Positions 34,715 to 45,940 of a DNA stretch of 64,000 bases are shown here, in pieces. A program made the position numbers and the translations under genes. How positions within the stretch are numbered: position 1 is the stretch's first letter; every line of letters begins with the position of its first letter. The stretch is taken from positions 5,440,785-5,504,784 of the forward strand of contig NW_026947502.1 of NCBI RefSeq assembly GCF_034190915.1. Direction: 5' to 3'. The DNA comes from Cavia porcellus (Eukaryota > Chordata > Mammalia > Rodentia > Caviidae). The notes beneath the pieces are model-generated. The model saw only the letters and a list, made by a program, of their open reading frames with translations. It was not told the origin of the DNA and did no database searches.

Positions 34715-35158
34715 TATCTAGGATGCATGATGGCCTGGGTTCGGTCCTCAGCATCAAGGACTAAACCAATACAACAATATCAATCAGTCAATATACCAAT
34801 ATCCTGGAAAATGGAACCAGAAAGAAATGAACCCAATATTCTGGTCACAGTTTCTCCTCGAGAAATATGATTATGTCAGACATGTACATATAAATAGCAG
34901 GAATCTAAGACCCAAGTTAAAAATTAACATTAAAATACCCTCACACAAGCAAACAAATAGCTTTAAAAAGTACTGAATAATAAAAGTAAGTACAGATTGT
35001 GGGAGTATCTCCATGCTAAGCAGACAAAAAAGAATGGCCCTGGTCATTGCAACAGGTTTTGTTAAGACTACATGCTTTCAACTAGGGATATAGCTCAGTG
35101 GCACAGTGCCCGCCTGGCAAGCACAAGGTCATGAGTTCAATTCCACTGAGAAGATCAA
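34715..35158 (+). mobile_element. two ID-type SINE copies (34715-34775 and 35085-35155)
   Basis: The first is a partial copy (ATGCATGATGGCCTGGGTTC ... CCTCAGCATCAAGGAC). The second is more complete: 'CTAGGGATATAGCTCAGTGGCACAG', 'CCTGGCAAGCACAAGGTCATGAG' and 'TTCAATTCC'. Between them lies AT-rich unassigned sequence. Confidence 0.75.
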
Positions 35159-35640
35159 GACAATCTGCCAGGGTTCTATATGTCTAGTCTGTGAGTGCAA
35201 AATAGGCCTGTGGCTTTTCACATAGGTCTCCATTATCCAGTCCAGAGATTCCAAGCATGGCAGGAAATACCACCAAATGGCTGAAATCCAAGAAAACTGA
35301 CTCATTGCTTATCCAGGTCCTAGAATTAGCTGACACAGCTTTAGAATAACTATGAGTAATATGTTCAGAAAAATAGGAGGTGCTAAATTTTACCATAAAA
35401 CTAGAATCTATTAGGAAGGAAGTTCTGAAACTGTAAATTAACCAGAAGAACTCAACAGAACTGAAAAGAATACTCAGAAGGCAGCTAGGTCAGTAGAAAG
35501 GAACCAGATTGAAGATCTAAAAGAAAAAAAACAGAAATGAAAAGAGTATAAAATGCGTATGACATGGTGAAAAGGTCTTTCACAAGTATGGAATTGAAAT
35601 TTCAAAGGAGAAGGAGAAAGAAATTGGACAGAATCAATAT

Positions 35641-35725
35641 ATTTGGGAGGGGGAACCAGGAATCAAACTCATGACCTCATGCTTGCCAGGCAGGCGCTGT
35701 GCTGCTTAGCTATATCCCTAGCCCC
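35641..35725 (-). mobile_element. ID-type SINE with target-site duplication
   Basis: It contains 'AATCAAACTCATGACCTCATG', 'CAGGCAGGCGCTGTGCTGC' and 'ATATCCCTAGCCCC'. AGAATCAATAT occurs on both sides (35630-35640 and 35726-35736), marking insertion into the L1. Confidence 0.9.
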
Positions 35726-36354
35726 AGAATCAATATTTGAAGGCATACTGGTTATGAATTTTCTAAAAGTCATGAGAGACATCAAATCAGAAAACTGAGA
35801 ATTTCTACAAACCCCAAGCAAGATGAATACAAGCCAAACCATCCCTAGGTATTCACAGCAAAATAAACAAAGATTCAAGAAACAGGAAAATCCTAAGAAT
35901 AGCTACAGGGTAGTGGTCGATGGGATGAACATTATTTCCTATAGGAATGACAGCTGACTTCTGAAGAGAGAAATAGTCAGAAGACAATGGGCCATGTCCT
36001 TAAAGTTCAAAAAATTCCTAAGTATATATCATGAAAATACAACTATGAGTGCTAAACAAAATGAAGACAAATATAAACTTAGAAAAATAAAAACTGAGAG
36101 AATATATTGCAAATAGATTAACACTTAAAGCCACACCAATGGGACATCTTCAAGCAAAAGGAAAATAATTGAGATAAATGCATAATCATGTAAAGAGGAG
36201 TAAGGGACACCGGAACAACTTTTTTAAAGGATAATAAATATATTTTGGTTGACAGGAATCCTTTATGAGGTAAGAGAATTATATAACTAATTACATAATA
36301 ATATGATCACAAGAGGTCAGATGGTCACATGGACTTGAAATGTGATAATATTTT

Positions 36355-36425
36355 TAATATTTTATCTATAACATTATTATATTAATAACATATGTTATTA
36401 TTATAACATAGATAAAATATCTATA
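36355..36425. repeat. AT-rich imperfect palindrome
   Basis: The left arm (ATTTTATCTATAACATTATT...) is complementary to the right arm (...AATAACATAGATAAAAT-like), centred on CATATG near 36391. A shorter ATCTATAACATAGATAAA repeat follows. Confidence 0.8.
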
Positions 36426-37644
36426 ACATAGATAAAAATAGTTCTGTGAGGTCAAAGGACTAGAATAACATTAAAAAATGTCTAATCCAAGACAAAACCA
36501 AAAAGGGTCTGGGGGTGGGGGTTGGAATAAAGAAGATAAAGAGTATGTTATTAGATTTAAATACAAATGAGCCAAGTAATCCAATTAAAACACTGAAGAT
36601 TGGCAGAATAGATAAAACAAAATTCAACTGTATGCTACTTAAAAGAGCTAAGTGAGAAATACATGGAATGCAAAAAGGACTGAATTTAGAAAAACAGATC
36701 AGATAAGTCATATCACTCCAACTAAGACACAGCTGGTGTAAAGTGGACCTGTAAGCATTAGCACTAGGGGATCTGCTGATGGTCAAAGGGTCAGCGTAAC
36801 AGGAACACACAGCAGTTCTAAACTGGCACACACCTGCCCACACAGCCTACGCACAGATACGGTCAACACTAAAGAAACTAAGAGAAGAAGCTTTAAAAAC
36901 CATGATAATGGTTGGAGAATTTAAGAAATTTGTCACTAGTTGATAGAACAGATAGAGAAAATTTCATCAATGCTACAGAGGAGGTGAACTTCACAGGAAA
37001 TAATTTCATTGCTACATGCTGAACACTACCCAGCAGCTACATAACTGGGCACTACAGGGTCATGTAAGTATCCATTCGGTATTTATAGAAATTGACCCCA
37101 CGCTGAACCGCGAGCAGGTTTCACATTATCAAAATCATACAAAGGACATGTGTAGTTTTTTTGACTATATGAAAGTAGAAATCAATACCAGAAAAATGTT
37201 GAGGAAAATCTCCAAATAGTTGACCCGTGAATTCAGAAGCATATTGCATAATTTCCCCTGAGAGTGATCACAAAGAAAGCAGGATGCTTTGAGCAGAACA
37301 ACTGAATGGCAATATTTAAAAAGCTGCAGAGCATGGTGTAAGCAGTGCTCGGAGGGAAATGATAACCTAAAGTGTTAGGGAAAGAGGCTGAAAATTGATG
37401 ACCTAAGCATCTATCTTTGAAAGCTAAGAGAGAAATAATGGCAGCCCACAAAAGGGAGAATGAGAGAACTATAAGAATAAATAAGTAACAGGCGAAAATT
37501 GTACCACAAATGAGTTTTTTCTTTAGAAAGATGAATAACTTGATAAATCCCTAAGGAGACAGGTCAGGAAGAAAATTTGCAGATGAACAACAAACCACAC
37601 ATAGTTTCTGATGCCACCACAATACAGTGGGGAAAAACAGCTTT

Positions 37645-38095
37645 TCAACAGTAGGTGCTAGATCAACTGGGCATCTACCCCCCAAAATAACGGCCCGCCA
37701 CCCTGAATACGGCCCTTCGCTTCAACTCCTTTATCCCGTGCCCTGGCCACTTTCTGGGGTGGTTCTGGAAGTCCTCGTTCATGCGTATCTTTAGCAGCAC
37801 CGTCACCGCACCTCAGTGTTGATGTCCCCAATCTATTCAAACTGGTGGCTCTCACCATCATTTGCCTGGCAGGAAGAGCCAGAAGGTGCAGTGCGCGGAC
37901 CCAGTGAGTTTTCACAAGCTCGCCTTCCCGCTGGGTCACACGGAGCAGCCTTTACTGTGCTTCTCTAGAGCGCATCTCGGAAAGACACGCACAAGGGGAC
38001 TTCAAGACTGCTCAGAACACAGCAAGAACAGTGACAGTGTGATCGAAGCAAGGGGGAGTATTTCAAGGGACATTGTTGGCAATGACTCTTTCACC
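37645..38095. other. unassigned CpG-containing segment
   Basis: From about 37690 to 37960 the sequence is richer in CpG than its flanks (AATACGGCCC, TCGTTCATGCGTATC, GCACCGTCACCGCACC). A minus frame (37658-37939, 93 codons) and a plus frame (37862-38203, 113 codons) show no recognised domain. A retrocopy fragment is possible. Confidence 0.35.
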
Positions 38096-38098
38096 ATA

Positions 38099-38185
38099 AT
38101 TTTTTTTTGTTTTGTACTGCGAATCAAACTCAGGACCTTGTGCTTGCCAGGCAGGCGCTGTGCTGCTGAGCTACACCAATGGCCC
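38099..38185 (-). mobile_element. ID-type SINE
   Basis: T-tail, then 'TGTACTGCGAATCAAACTCAGG', 'ACCTTGTGCTTGCCAGGCAG' and 'GCTGAGCTACACCAATGGCCC'. Confidence 0.9.
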
Positions 38186-38764
38186 TACATTTTCTCTTTT
38201 TAAATTTAAACACACATCATGTATGCCAGTCACCCCTCAGAATAGATTAGATTCCATTTAAAAAATAAAAATGAGCATAGCAAATATTTCCAAAAGAACA
38301 GAGCATCCGAGGTGCCCTGCTCTCAGGGATCCGCCCTGGCAGGAGCTTCCTCGGGAGCTACTTCCCCTGGACCACCGCTTCCCGCAGGCACCGCGCTCAG
38401 TCCCACCAGTGCCCTTCGTCTGCCTTCTTAGTCCTTCAGTAGCTCTGTAACCAGTTCCCAACAGGAAACTGGGTCAAAATAACTACTGTGCTTTCTGCTT
38501 TCCTGACCCAGCAGCTCTACTCCCAGATAAATGTCCATCAGAAATACACGAATGTGTGTGCAAGAATGCTGACCGCAGCGTGCTGTGTGGCCAGCTGAGC
38601 GTGGGGAACGCCTCAGGTGGATGAGCCGCAGCAGATCCAGGCAGTGGGATCAGACAGCAGCACCAAACAGCCAGTGAGTGCTGCAACACCCAAGGACCTG
38701 GACAGGCCTCACAGACATACTGTTGAATGAATGAAGGCAAACACAACAGAGAACAATTTTTGGG

Positions 38765-38950
38765 ATTTTCCTGTTAGGACAGGTATACTCTTGAGGTAGG
38801 AGAATTCCAACTTCTACCCCACCCTGGCAACTTAGCAACTTAGTGAGACCATGTCCCAAAATTAAAAAAAAATTTTTTAAAAACAGCTAAGGATGTACCT
38901 AAGTGCAAAGGCTCTGAATTCAATCTCTAGTATTACAAAAAAATCAAAAC
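38765..38950 (+). mobile_element. truncated B1-ID dimer
   Basis: The B1 3' half ('TTGAGGTAGGAGAATTCC', 'CAACTTAGTGAGACCATGTC') is joined through an A/T-rich linker to an ID ('AGCTAAGGATGTACCTAAG', 'CTGAATTCAATCTCTAGTA'). Confidence 0.75.
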
Positions 38951-39218
38951 CGATCTCTGGTAATAATCTAATGATAACCTTCACAAGGACAATGACCAGG
39001 ATGCTGGAAATGTTTTCTATTTTATGACCATCCTGATACTCGCTTTGAAATAATTAATAGAGCTCCACTCTTAAGATATGTGCACTTTACTATATATTTC
39101 ATACGCTTCAACTAAAAAATTGAAAAATAAAATAAGATAAATTACTCAAGAGTAAATGCAAAGTTTGGTGAGCAAAAGGAAGAAAGCCCAATTTACAAAC
39201 GATGAAAGATCTTGCTTT

Positions 39219-39590
39219 GGTGTGAATGTTCCTTCCAAAAACACATGCTGAAATTCAAATGCCATCATGACAAGACGAAGAGGCAAGGTCTTTAAGAGGC
39301 CTTTAGGTCCCGGATCAGGGAGCTATCACGGGAGTGGGTCAGTTATTACGGCAATGACTCCTGATACAAGGGTGAGTTGGCTTGAGTTTCTGTCTTGTGC
39401 GTACGCTTCTCACTGTGTGACACCCTCCAATGCCACGTCATGACATAGCAAGAAAGCCTCTGCTGGGTGCTGCTTCCATGTCACTAGACTTCCCTGACTC
39501 CAAAATTGTGAAAAACAAATCTCTGTTCTTTAAAACTTACTGTCTCAAGAATACTGTTACGGCCACAGAGAACAGACTAAGAGCAAACAG
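39219..39590 (+). mobile_element. MaLR-type LTR (MLT1A/MSTD-like)
   Basis: Near full length: 'TTTGGTGTGAATGTTCCTTCC', 'CACATGCTGAAATTCAAATG', 'GGCAAGGTCTTTAAGAGGCC', 'ACTTCCCTGACTCCAAAATTG', 'TGAAAAACAAATCTCTGTTC', and the end 'GAGAACAGACTAAGA'. Confidence 0.85.
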
Positions 39591-39734
39591 ACCAAGTTTC
39601 ATTAAGATCACAGGAGAGAGAAGCCAGGATTACACTTGTGTTTTTGAGGTCCTAACCCACACTCCTCAGCTTCAACAAAAGGCGTCAACAAACGTGCACG
39701 AGAGAAAACAGGGATTACGAGTCGGAGCTCTGAA

Positions 39735-39890
39735 ATCACGTGCACCCAGGCCTGTCCCCATAGCTAAATCTCTGTCACTTTTGCTAACCTGTTTTACCTT
39801 CCTAAACCTCAGTTTACGCATCTGTAAAATACAAGCAAAAACAGTAGGTTCCTCAGAGACCAGCTGCAGTGATCAATGAAATAACAAGAA
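39735..39890 (+). mobile_element. MIR SINE
   Basis: The MIR motif 'CTTCCTAAACCTCAGTTTAC' plus 'GCATCTGTAAAATACAAGC', then 'AGTAGGTTCCTCAGAGACC' and 'GTGATCAATGAAATAAC'. Confidence 0.85.
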
Positions 39891-39894
39891 ACTC

Positions 39895-41655
39895 TACCAT
39901 GCTTAGTGTGGATCTGACACAGACAGTCCTCAAACGCCTGCCGTGGTCATCGTTAATGAAAATAACCAAGAAGAGAAATAAGAAATAAGACCATTTTGAG
40001 GGGGTAAATAGGTTCAGTGGCTCTGTGCATTACTGAGGCAAAGCAAGAATCCGTCTTCCTAATACTGGAAAAAGCAGCCCCCTAAAAGCTGAGCACAAGC
40101 GCACAGAACAAAACCATCGACATAAATGACACCAAGGCCCCGGATGCATTGCCTAAACAAGAAATTATTTTCTGCAAAAGCTTCAAACCAGATGGTTATA
40201 AATGAGAGTTAGCACATGGGCATTACTTAATGACTAAATTTCTTTAACTAAAAATCTAATTTTATTATGGCATAAATCATACTTTCCTGAAGCAGGGAAT
40301 TAATTTTAGATTTTTCATTCACCGTTCATAACCTTTCCGCGAATCTGACAGCCAAATCATTTTAAATGTCATTTAACCAATACAATACAACAGCTTTATT
40401 CCTCATCGTACCCTTCCTGAATTCATTATCTTCCACTATAATGTAGAGGAACTTAAGTAAAAAATTACCATTCCATAAAGCTGGATTTTACTGTGCAGCT
40501 GAACAGTATAATCTTTAATTCTGAATCAATGTAATGTGAATGCTGAGTAATATTTTTCATAATCCAAAAATCCGCTGCAGATTCTCAACCACCAAAAAAA
40601 AAAGTTTGAGAGCTACTGGAAAGAGTTTGAAGAAGTTCAAATGTCTTTCCTGGGCCCTTCCTGTGGTCATTTTGGGGACAGGGGTTGAAGTCCTCCCTGG
40701 ACCTCAGCCTGGACTCCTCATTCATGTCTCCCATCATCCTGATGGGCAAAGTCTATCTGTTATGCTAAGCATCATGGGATGTAGGGACTTCTGGGAAAAC
40801 CCTGGCTACGTGGATTAGAACAGTGGGGAGTCGAAAGCGCCCACATTAAACAAAGAAAGAAATGAAATGGCAAGCGGAGTGGGGCTCAGTAAGCCAGGTC
40901 TACAGATGAAGCAGAGCCCGGCCTGCGGTGGACAGGCTAGGAGTCAGAAGCCCCTGTGTCCACTTCCTGCTGGGGAGCCCCACGCCGACACCCCCTGCCC
41001 GAGCCCCAGCAGGGCAGAGGCAGATCCTACTTGGGGACACAACTTCCTATCAGTGCTTATATGTTCTACTTCAGAGCCACGAGCAGCGAGGACAGGGCAG
41101 TCTTGCTGCCAGCCAGGCCTCCTCACCATTGAAATTCTGACACTGAGCTTCTAAGATTTTCTTATCCGAGATGCTTAAAAGTAATATTTCTTTAACAAGC
41201 TTCCCTACCAGTTTTCCATTTATTCATCTGAATTTTTAAACTTCACTCTCACAACTTCCATTTTTGCTAGCAAGATATCATCCTGCAATTAAAATCTTCA
41301 CTTGGGCTGACAGAAGACAGCTAAATAAAGCGATGCCTTCTGTGGCCTGGATCCCATTACAGGCTCCCTGCACGCACACCAAGCTGCTGGACACCCCTCC
41401 TCAGGGGTGCGGATAAGGAGAATCCCTGCACTCTCACACTTCCTGGCACATCACGTCTGAGTCTCCAAACCCAGAGGATGGAGCAGCTCCGGGGGTGACC
41501 CTACACTCAGAGCTGGCAGGACAGCACATCTTTTGGGGGAGAAGCTAGACATCCTCAATTCTTCTAGTCATGCCAAGCTTTCAGCAAGTGCTCAAGAACA
41601 ATGGACACTTCCACAGAGAGACCTGGAAGGGAATAGCTGGGTGGAAGGGAGTTTT
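39895..41655. other. unassigned intron; AT-rich low-repeat block at 40180-40540
   Basis: The 40180-40540 block is AT-rich, carries homeodomain-like TAATT words and no recognisable repeat. The open frames at 40540-41154 have no recognisable motif. Confidence 0.45.
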
Positions 41656-41659
41656 TGTG

Positions 41660-41966
41660 TTTAGCTTTGTCATTTGCTGGAAAAGGGATGCACCTTGGGG
41701 TCATAATGGCGAGGGAAATAAATCAGATACACATTTTTAAACACTGCATGGTTTCCCTCATGTGAGAAATCCAAAGAATAAATAAAGAGCAAACTAAAAG
41801 ATAGATAGGAAATGTATCTTCTGCCAAAGGGCAAAGGACCAAAAGACAGGGAGGGAGAAGAGGGGAGCAGAAGGGGATGAAAGGCAGTTCGGATGTGTTA
41901 TGTGAAGAATATACCCATCATGCACTGCAAATGTACTAATATAAATAAAAACAAGAAAAAAAAAAA
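41660..41966 (+). mobile_element. 5'-truncated L1, 3' end with lineage-specific tail
   Basis: The end of ORF2 is recognisable: 'GGGGTCATAATGGCGAGGGAAATAAATCAGAT', then 'AACACTGCATGGTTTCCCTCATGTG'. A purine-rich 3' UTR (41840-41885) and a poly-A ending at about 41966 follow. It is less decayed than the other L1 pieces here. Confidence 0.75.
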
Positions 41967-42111
41967 CGGCAACAAGGTGGGACTGGCCCCTGAGAAACGC
42001 TGTTTAATTGAGGGGTCAGACTTTACCTGCTGCCTCACAGAGAACATCGTACATGACCCCTAGGAGAAATGTGTGTGGTCCTGGTCCGCTGGCTTTCTGC
42101 CTTAAAGGTCA

Positions 42112-42240
42112 GTCAGGCCAGGCGTGGTGGTGCACGCCTGCAATCCTAGCACTCAGGAGGCTGAGGCAGGAGGACTGCCACCAGTTTGAGGCCAGCCTGG
42201 GCTATATAATGAAAAGAGTCTCAAAAAAAGAAAAGAGGTA
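42112..42240 (+). mobile_element. B1 SINE
   Basis: 'GCCAGGCGTGGTGGTGCACG', 'CCTGCAATCCTAGCACTCAGG', 'CCAGCCTGGGCTATATAATG' and an A-rich tail. This is the best-preserved B1 in the window. Confidence 0.95.
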
Positions 42241-42582
42241 AAGCCAACACTAAGAAATGTTAAGATGTTCAGACAGCTGAGGCCCTGACACCTTCCAGCC
42301 CATCACGTGAGGCCTTCTTGAACTGAAGGAAGAGGGCCGCACGGCGCTGCACAGGCAGAGGACATGGCTCTCCAACACTCTGTGACTAAATCCAGGAGGA
42401 AATTTCGTGTGCCTCCTTCTTATGGTCTATCCATGAAGTGATTCACAGAAGGAACCCACAGTTCACACTGGGCTAGCAAATCTAAGTAACTAAGCCAAAA
42501 GTTTAACTGGAGGTTTAGCAAGACAAAAAAAAAAAAAGTCACCTCTGGATGTCCAAACAACTTTCAAAAAAACAGCAAAGCA

Positions 42583-42800
42583 GGGTCGGGGATTTAGCTC
42601 AGCGGCTCAATGGCTCAAGCACTTACCTGTTAAGTGCAAGGTCATGAATTCAACTCCTGGTACCAAAAAAAACCAAAAAACCCCAAAAAACCAGCAAAGC
42701 AGGGCCAGGGGGGTAGTGAGGTGATAGGGCATGAGGGCTTGGATTTGATTCCCTGTACCGCCAAAAAAGAAAAAACAAAACAACAACAAAAAAAAACCCC
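42583..42800 (+). mobile_element. two adjacent ID-type SINEs
   Basis: Copy 1 at 42583-42690 ('GGTCGGGGATTTAGCTCAGC', 'AAGGTCATGAATTCAACTCC', 'TGGTACC' and an A/C tail). Copy 2 at 42695-42800 ('GGTGATAGGGCATGAGGGC', 'ATTTGATTCCCTGTACCGCC' and an A-rich tail). Both are in the same orientation. Confidence 0.85.
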
Positions 42801-42804
42801 AGCA

Positions 42805-44730
42805 AACCAACCTCTTTGCGGCTTTACTATTGTAAAGTCATGTTATCATGCTCAGCAGCAGCGGCCCTGGGGCACAGCTGGGGGCACTGACTGGGCGACC
42901 TCCATGGAGGAGACTGTGAAACCACCCGAGCCTCCAGCGGGTCTGGATCGCTTGACTTCCGTTAGTCATGCTCCACGTGCACAGCCCTGAGGAAGCAACC
43001 CTGACACCTCGGGCTCAGTCAGCATCCATCAAAGGGGCAGGCAGCCGGCCGCCAGGACGAGCTGAGGGATGTCTGGGAAACAAAGCCCATCCACAGACGC
43101 CTTCTCCATGACTCTCTGATTTAGAGCAGAGCGGGTGGTATTTTTGGTACCAGTGGTGGAGTCCAGACATCACAATAGGAAAACACCTGGAGGAGACTTG
43201 CCCAGTCTTTGAGATTTAATAAAAGTATGTACAGTGAAAGGCAGGAATGGGGTGGATATCGGTAATCCCTGAACTCGGAGGCTGAGGCACGAAGATCCTC
43301 TGTGTGATTAGTTTGAGCTATGTAGTGAAAAAAAAGTATATAATAAAATGCAAGGATTTAGTGATTAAAAGTGCTAGGTATCATTTAAAGTCTTATGCTA
43401 TAAATTATTTGTTTACACTAAAGAAAAGCTAGCTCCGAATTCAAGGCAGTCTTCCACAGCAAATCCACCACGGCGATGCGTAGACACTAAATTGCATTTG
43501 ATGGAATCAATGTCGCTAAGCAATTGATCGCTCCACCTTGTTAAACATCACCTGCACAGGCTGAGACCAGGAGGCAAAGGCGGTCTTTCGCAGTCGTGCT
43601 TCTCTGACAACCCAGTCAATGAAAAATTAGCCATCTTTTTGATTTGGAAAGTAAGCCACACCTCTCCCTCAGAAGAGGCAATCAGCAGGCCCCGGGCCAC
43701 CACAGTACTTGTAGCCTAAAGCTCTGACTCGCCAGCCTAAGGGACCCTGTATTCCTCTGTCCTCATCCTGTGCAACCCAGGCTGGGCTTGACAAGCCACT
43801 GGCCACCCAGCGCAGAACTGCTTCTCGCGCAAAGCCAGGGCCATAGCCCTGAGCACAGCCTCTATGCGCCCTCCCCCAGGGTTCCCCACCTGGGCCAGCA
43901 CAGGGCCTGCAGCCTGAGACATACCTTACTGCCAGGAGAAGGCAGGTGATTTAAAGATCTCCTCCTGTGAAGAATACAAGGCCACCAAGTGAGGTTTGCA
44001 TGAGGCTCTTGGGAGACACTGAACCTGTCCGTGCTCTTCCTTGGTAGCTAAGCAAGTCCCTCTAGGCATTCCCCCGCAGAGAAGTCTCCTGTCCTCTTAC
44101 CAAGCAAGCATCCATCTGGTGCTGCCTGTATCCCAGCAGCCCGTGCTTCCTAAGAAAATCAGGCTGCCTTGTCATTGTCCGGGGGAGGAGAGCAGAGCAA
44201 GGACAGATGTCCCCAGAGAGGAAAAGGCAGTGTCGGTGTATTAATTACCCATGATCCTCTCCAGGTACCATGCAGGCGACGGCATGACGGAGCATCAACC
44301 TTAACATGATACTAGAATACGCCACTCTTTCTTCTTTCTACTAGCTGCAAGCCCAAGATGACGTTTAGAATAACCCGAGCCTGGCAAATTAAAAGATGGA
44401 GCAGGAAGAAGGGCTGCCCTTCTGCACAATCCTCGCCTCAAAGCCTGTTTTCCATTCTTGTTTTTGTACATAGAATGAGGGGATCACCAACAGGAAGCCT
44501 GCCCTAAAGACCCACAATGGTCCAGAGCCCCACAGGGAAGGGCGGGCCTGGTGCAAACCTCTGAAAAGAGAGAGCGGCATCTGAGGGGCCTGAGCAAGCT
44601 GAGAACACCCAAAGTCTCGGAAATCTAAGGACCACTGGAGAACTTCCGGTTCTCACAGAAACTGCCAGCAGGCCCAGAACCAGGTCCCCTCCCCTGGGGT
44701 TAGGTCAGCCATGTCTCTCGGCTTCACAGG
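42805..44730. other. unassigned intron with a decayed B1 at 43235-43345
   Basis: A degenerate plus-strand B1 ('GGGTGGATATCGGTAATCCC', 'GAACTCGGAGGCTGAGGCAC') lies at 43235-43345. The rest shows no recognisable repeat or gene. Confidence 0.55.
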
Positions 44731-45240
44731 CATCTCCTCCACTTCCTCCACCTCCTCCACCTCCTCCACCTCCTCCACCTCCTCCACCTCCTCCTCCTCC
44801 TCCACCTCCTCCACCTCCTCCACCTCCTCCACCTCCTCCACCTCCTCCACCTCCTCCACCTCCTCCACCTCCTCCACCTCCTCCATCTCCTCCATCTCCT
44901 CCACCTCCTCCTCCTCCTCCACCTCCTCCACCTCCTCCACCTCCTCCTCCTCCTCCACCTCCTCCACCTCCTCCATCTCCTCCATCTCCTCCACCTCCTC
45001 CACCTCCTCCTCCTCCTCCACCTCCTCCACCTCCTCCACCTCCTCCACCTCCTCCACCTCCTCCACCTCCTCCACCTCCTCCTCCTCCTCCACCTCCTCC
45101 ACCTCCTCCACCTCCTCCACCTCCTCCACCTCCTCCACCTCCTCCATCTCCTCCATCTCCTCCACCTCCTCCACCTCCTCCATCTCCTCCACCTTCTCCT
45201 CCTCCTCCATCTCCTCCATCTCCTCCTCCTCCTCTTTCTC
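44731..45240. repeat. 510 bp (CTCCAC)n hexanucleotide array
   Basis: About 85 units of CTCCAC, with CTCCTC and CTCCAT variants recurring in clusters (paired CCATCT units near 44884, 44971, 45144 and 45206). There is no stop codon in any of the six frames inside the array. This produces a 339-codon Glu/Val frame on minus (44653-45672) and a 220-codon Ser/Thr frame on plus. The minus strand is (GTGGAG)n and could form stacked G-rich structures. Confidence 0.97.
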
Positions 45241-45727
45241 TTCGCCTCCTCGGGCTGGCAGGCTTCCTTTCAATCCCCTTTCACCCCCTCCACCTTCTTT
45301 CCTGGGGATACCAGGCCTCCCAGTGCAGCTCTCGGCAGGGCCCATGGGCTCCCTTCCGCTGTCCGTGTACTGATTCATCCAGGAGACATAACCCATCCTG
45401 ACATCCAGCAGTGCTAAGACCTCCCTCATGCTCCCCTGTGGAGAGACAGGCAAGCAGCAAGCCACGAGGTGTACAAACACCCCACGATGAGAAGTGCCAG
45501 GGACAAAATAAAATAGGGACAGGAAAGAGCTAGGAAAGGGAGTGGGGTGCTGTTGCTCCAAGTGAGACAGGCAGGGGTCCTGGGGCTGGCGATGGGGAGG
45601 ACACTGACCCCATCTGAGCATGACATTTGTCTGCTCAGGACTGTGTTTCCCTTCTGCCGACCATGCAAGCATTTTTCTCCAGCATCATCTCCCGCTACAG
45701 CTACTGGCACAGGCATTAGAACCTGTA

Positions 45728-45940
45728 GTGGCACCCAGCGTGGTAGTGCACACCTGTCATCCCAGCACTGTGGGAGGCAGAGGCTGGAGGACTGCAAACT
45801 GGAGTCCAGCCTGGGCAAATTAGGGAGCCCTGTCTCAATCAATCAATCAATCAATCAACCGACCAACCAACAAAGGACCTGAGACCAAGCTCAGTACAAG
45901 GTCCTCGGTTCAACTCTAGTGCTGAACCAAAATGACCAGC
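45728..45940 (+). mobile_element. B1-ID dimer with an (AATC)n linker
   Basis: B1 at 45731-45838 ('CAGCGTGGTAGTGCACACC', 'GTCATCCCAGCACTGTGGGAG', 'CCAGCCTGGGCAAATTAGGG'). An AATC tetranucleotide run lies at about 45836-45860. The ID half follows ('CAAGCTCAGTACAAGGTCC', 'GGTTCAACTCTAGTGCTG'). Confidence 0.85.

Larger units (their letters stand above)
35160..37640 (+). mobile_element. degenerate ancient L1, ORF1 end to ORF2 start
   Basis: On plus it follows L1 in order. ORF1-like A-rich coiled-coil sequence lies at 35420-35900. 'GAAGACAATGGGCCATGTCC' is at about 35980. The ORF2 endonuclease region lies at 36560-37200 ('AGATTGGCAGAATAGATAAAAC'). At 37320-37400 come 'GTAAGCAGTGCTCGGAGGGAAA' and related segments. 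Frames are broken throughout. A minus-strand SINE (35645-35725) and an AT palindrome (36355-36425) interrupt it. Confidence 0.8.

Noticed and set aside
44731..45240. CRISPR-like regular array
   Set aside because: The units are contiguous hexamers without unique spacers, in mammalian DNA.
44653..45672. 339-codon Glu/Val-rich open frame on the minus strand (and 220-codon Ser/Thr frame on plus)
   Set aside because: It is produced by the (CTCCAC)n array, which has no stop codon in any frame. The flanks carry no domain.
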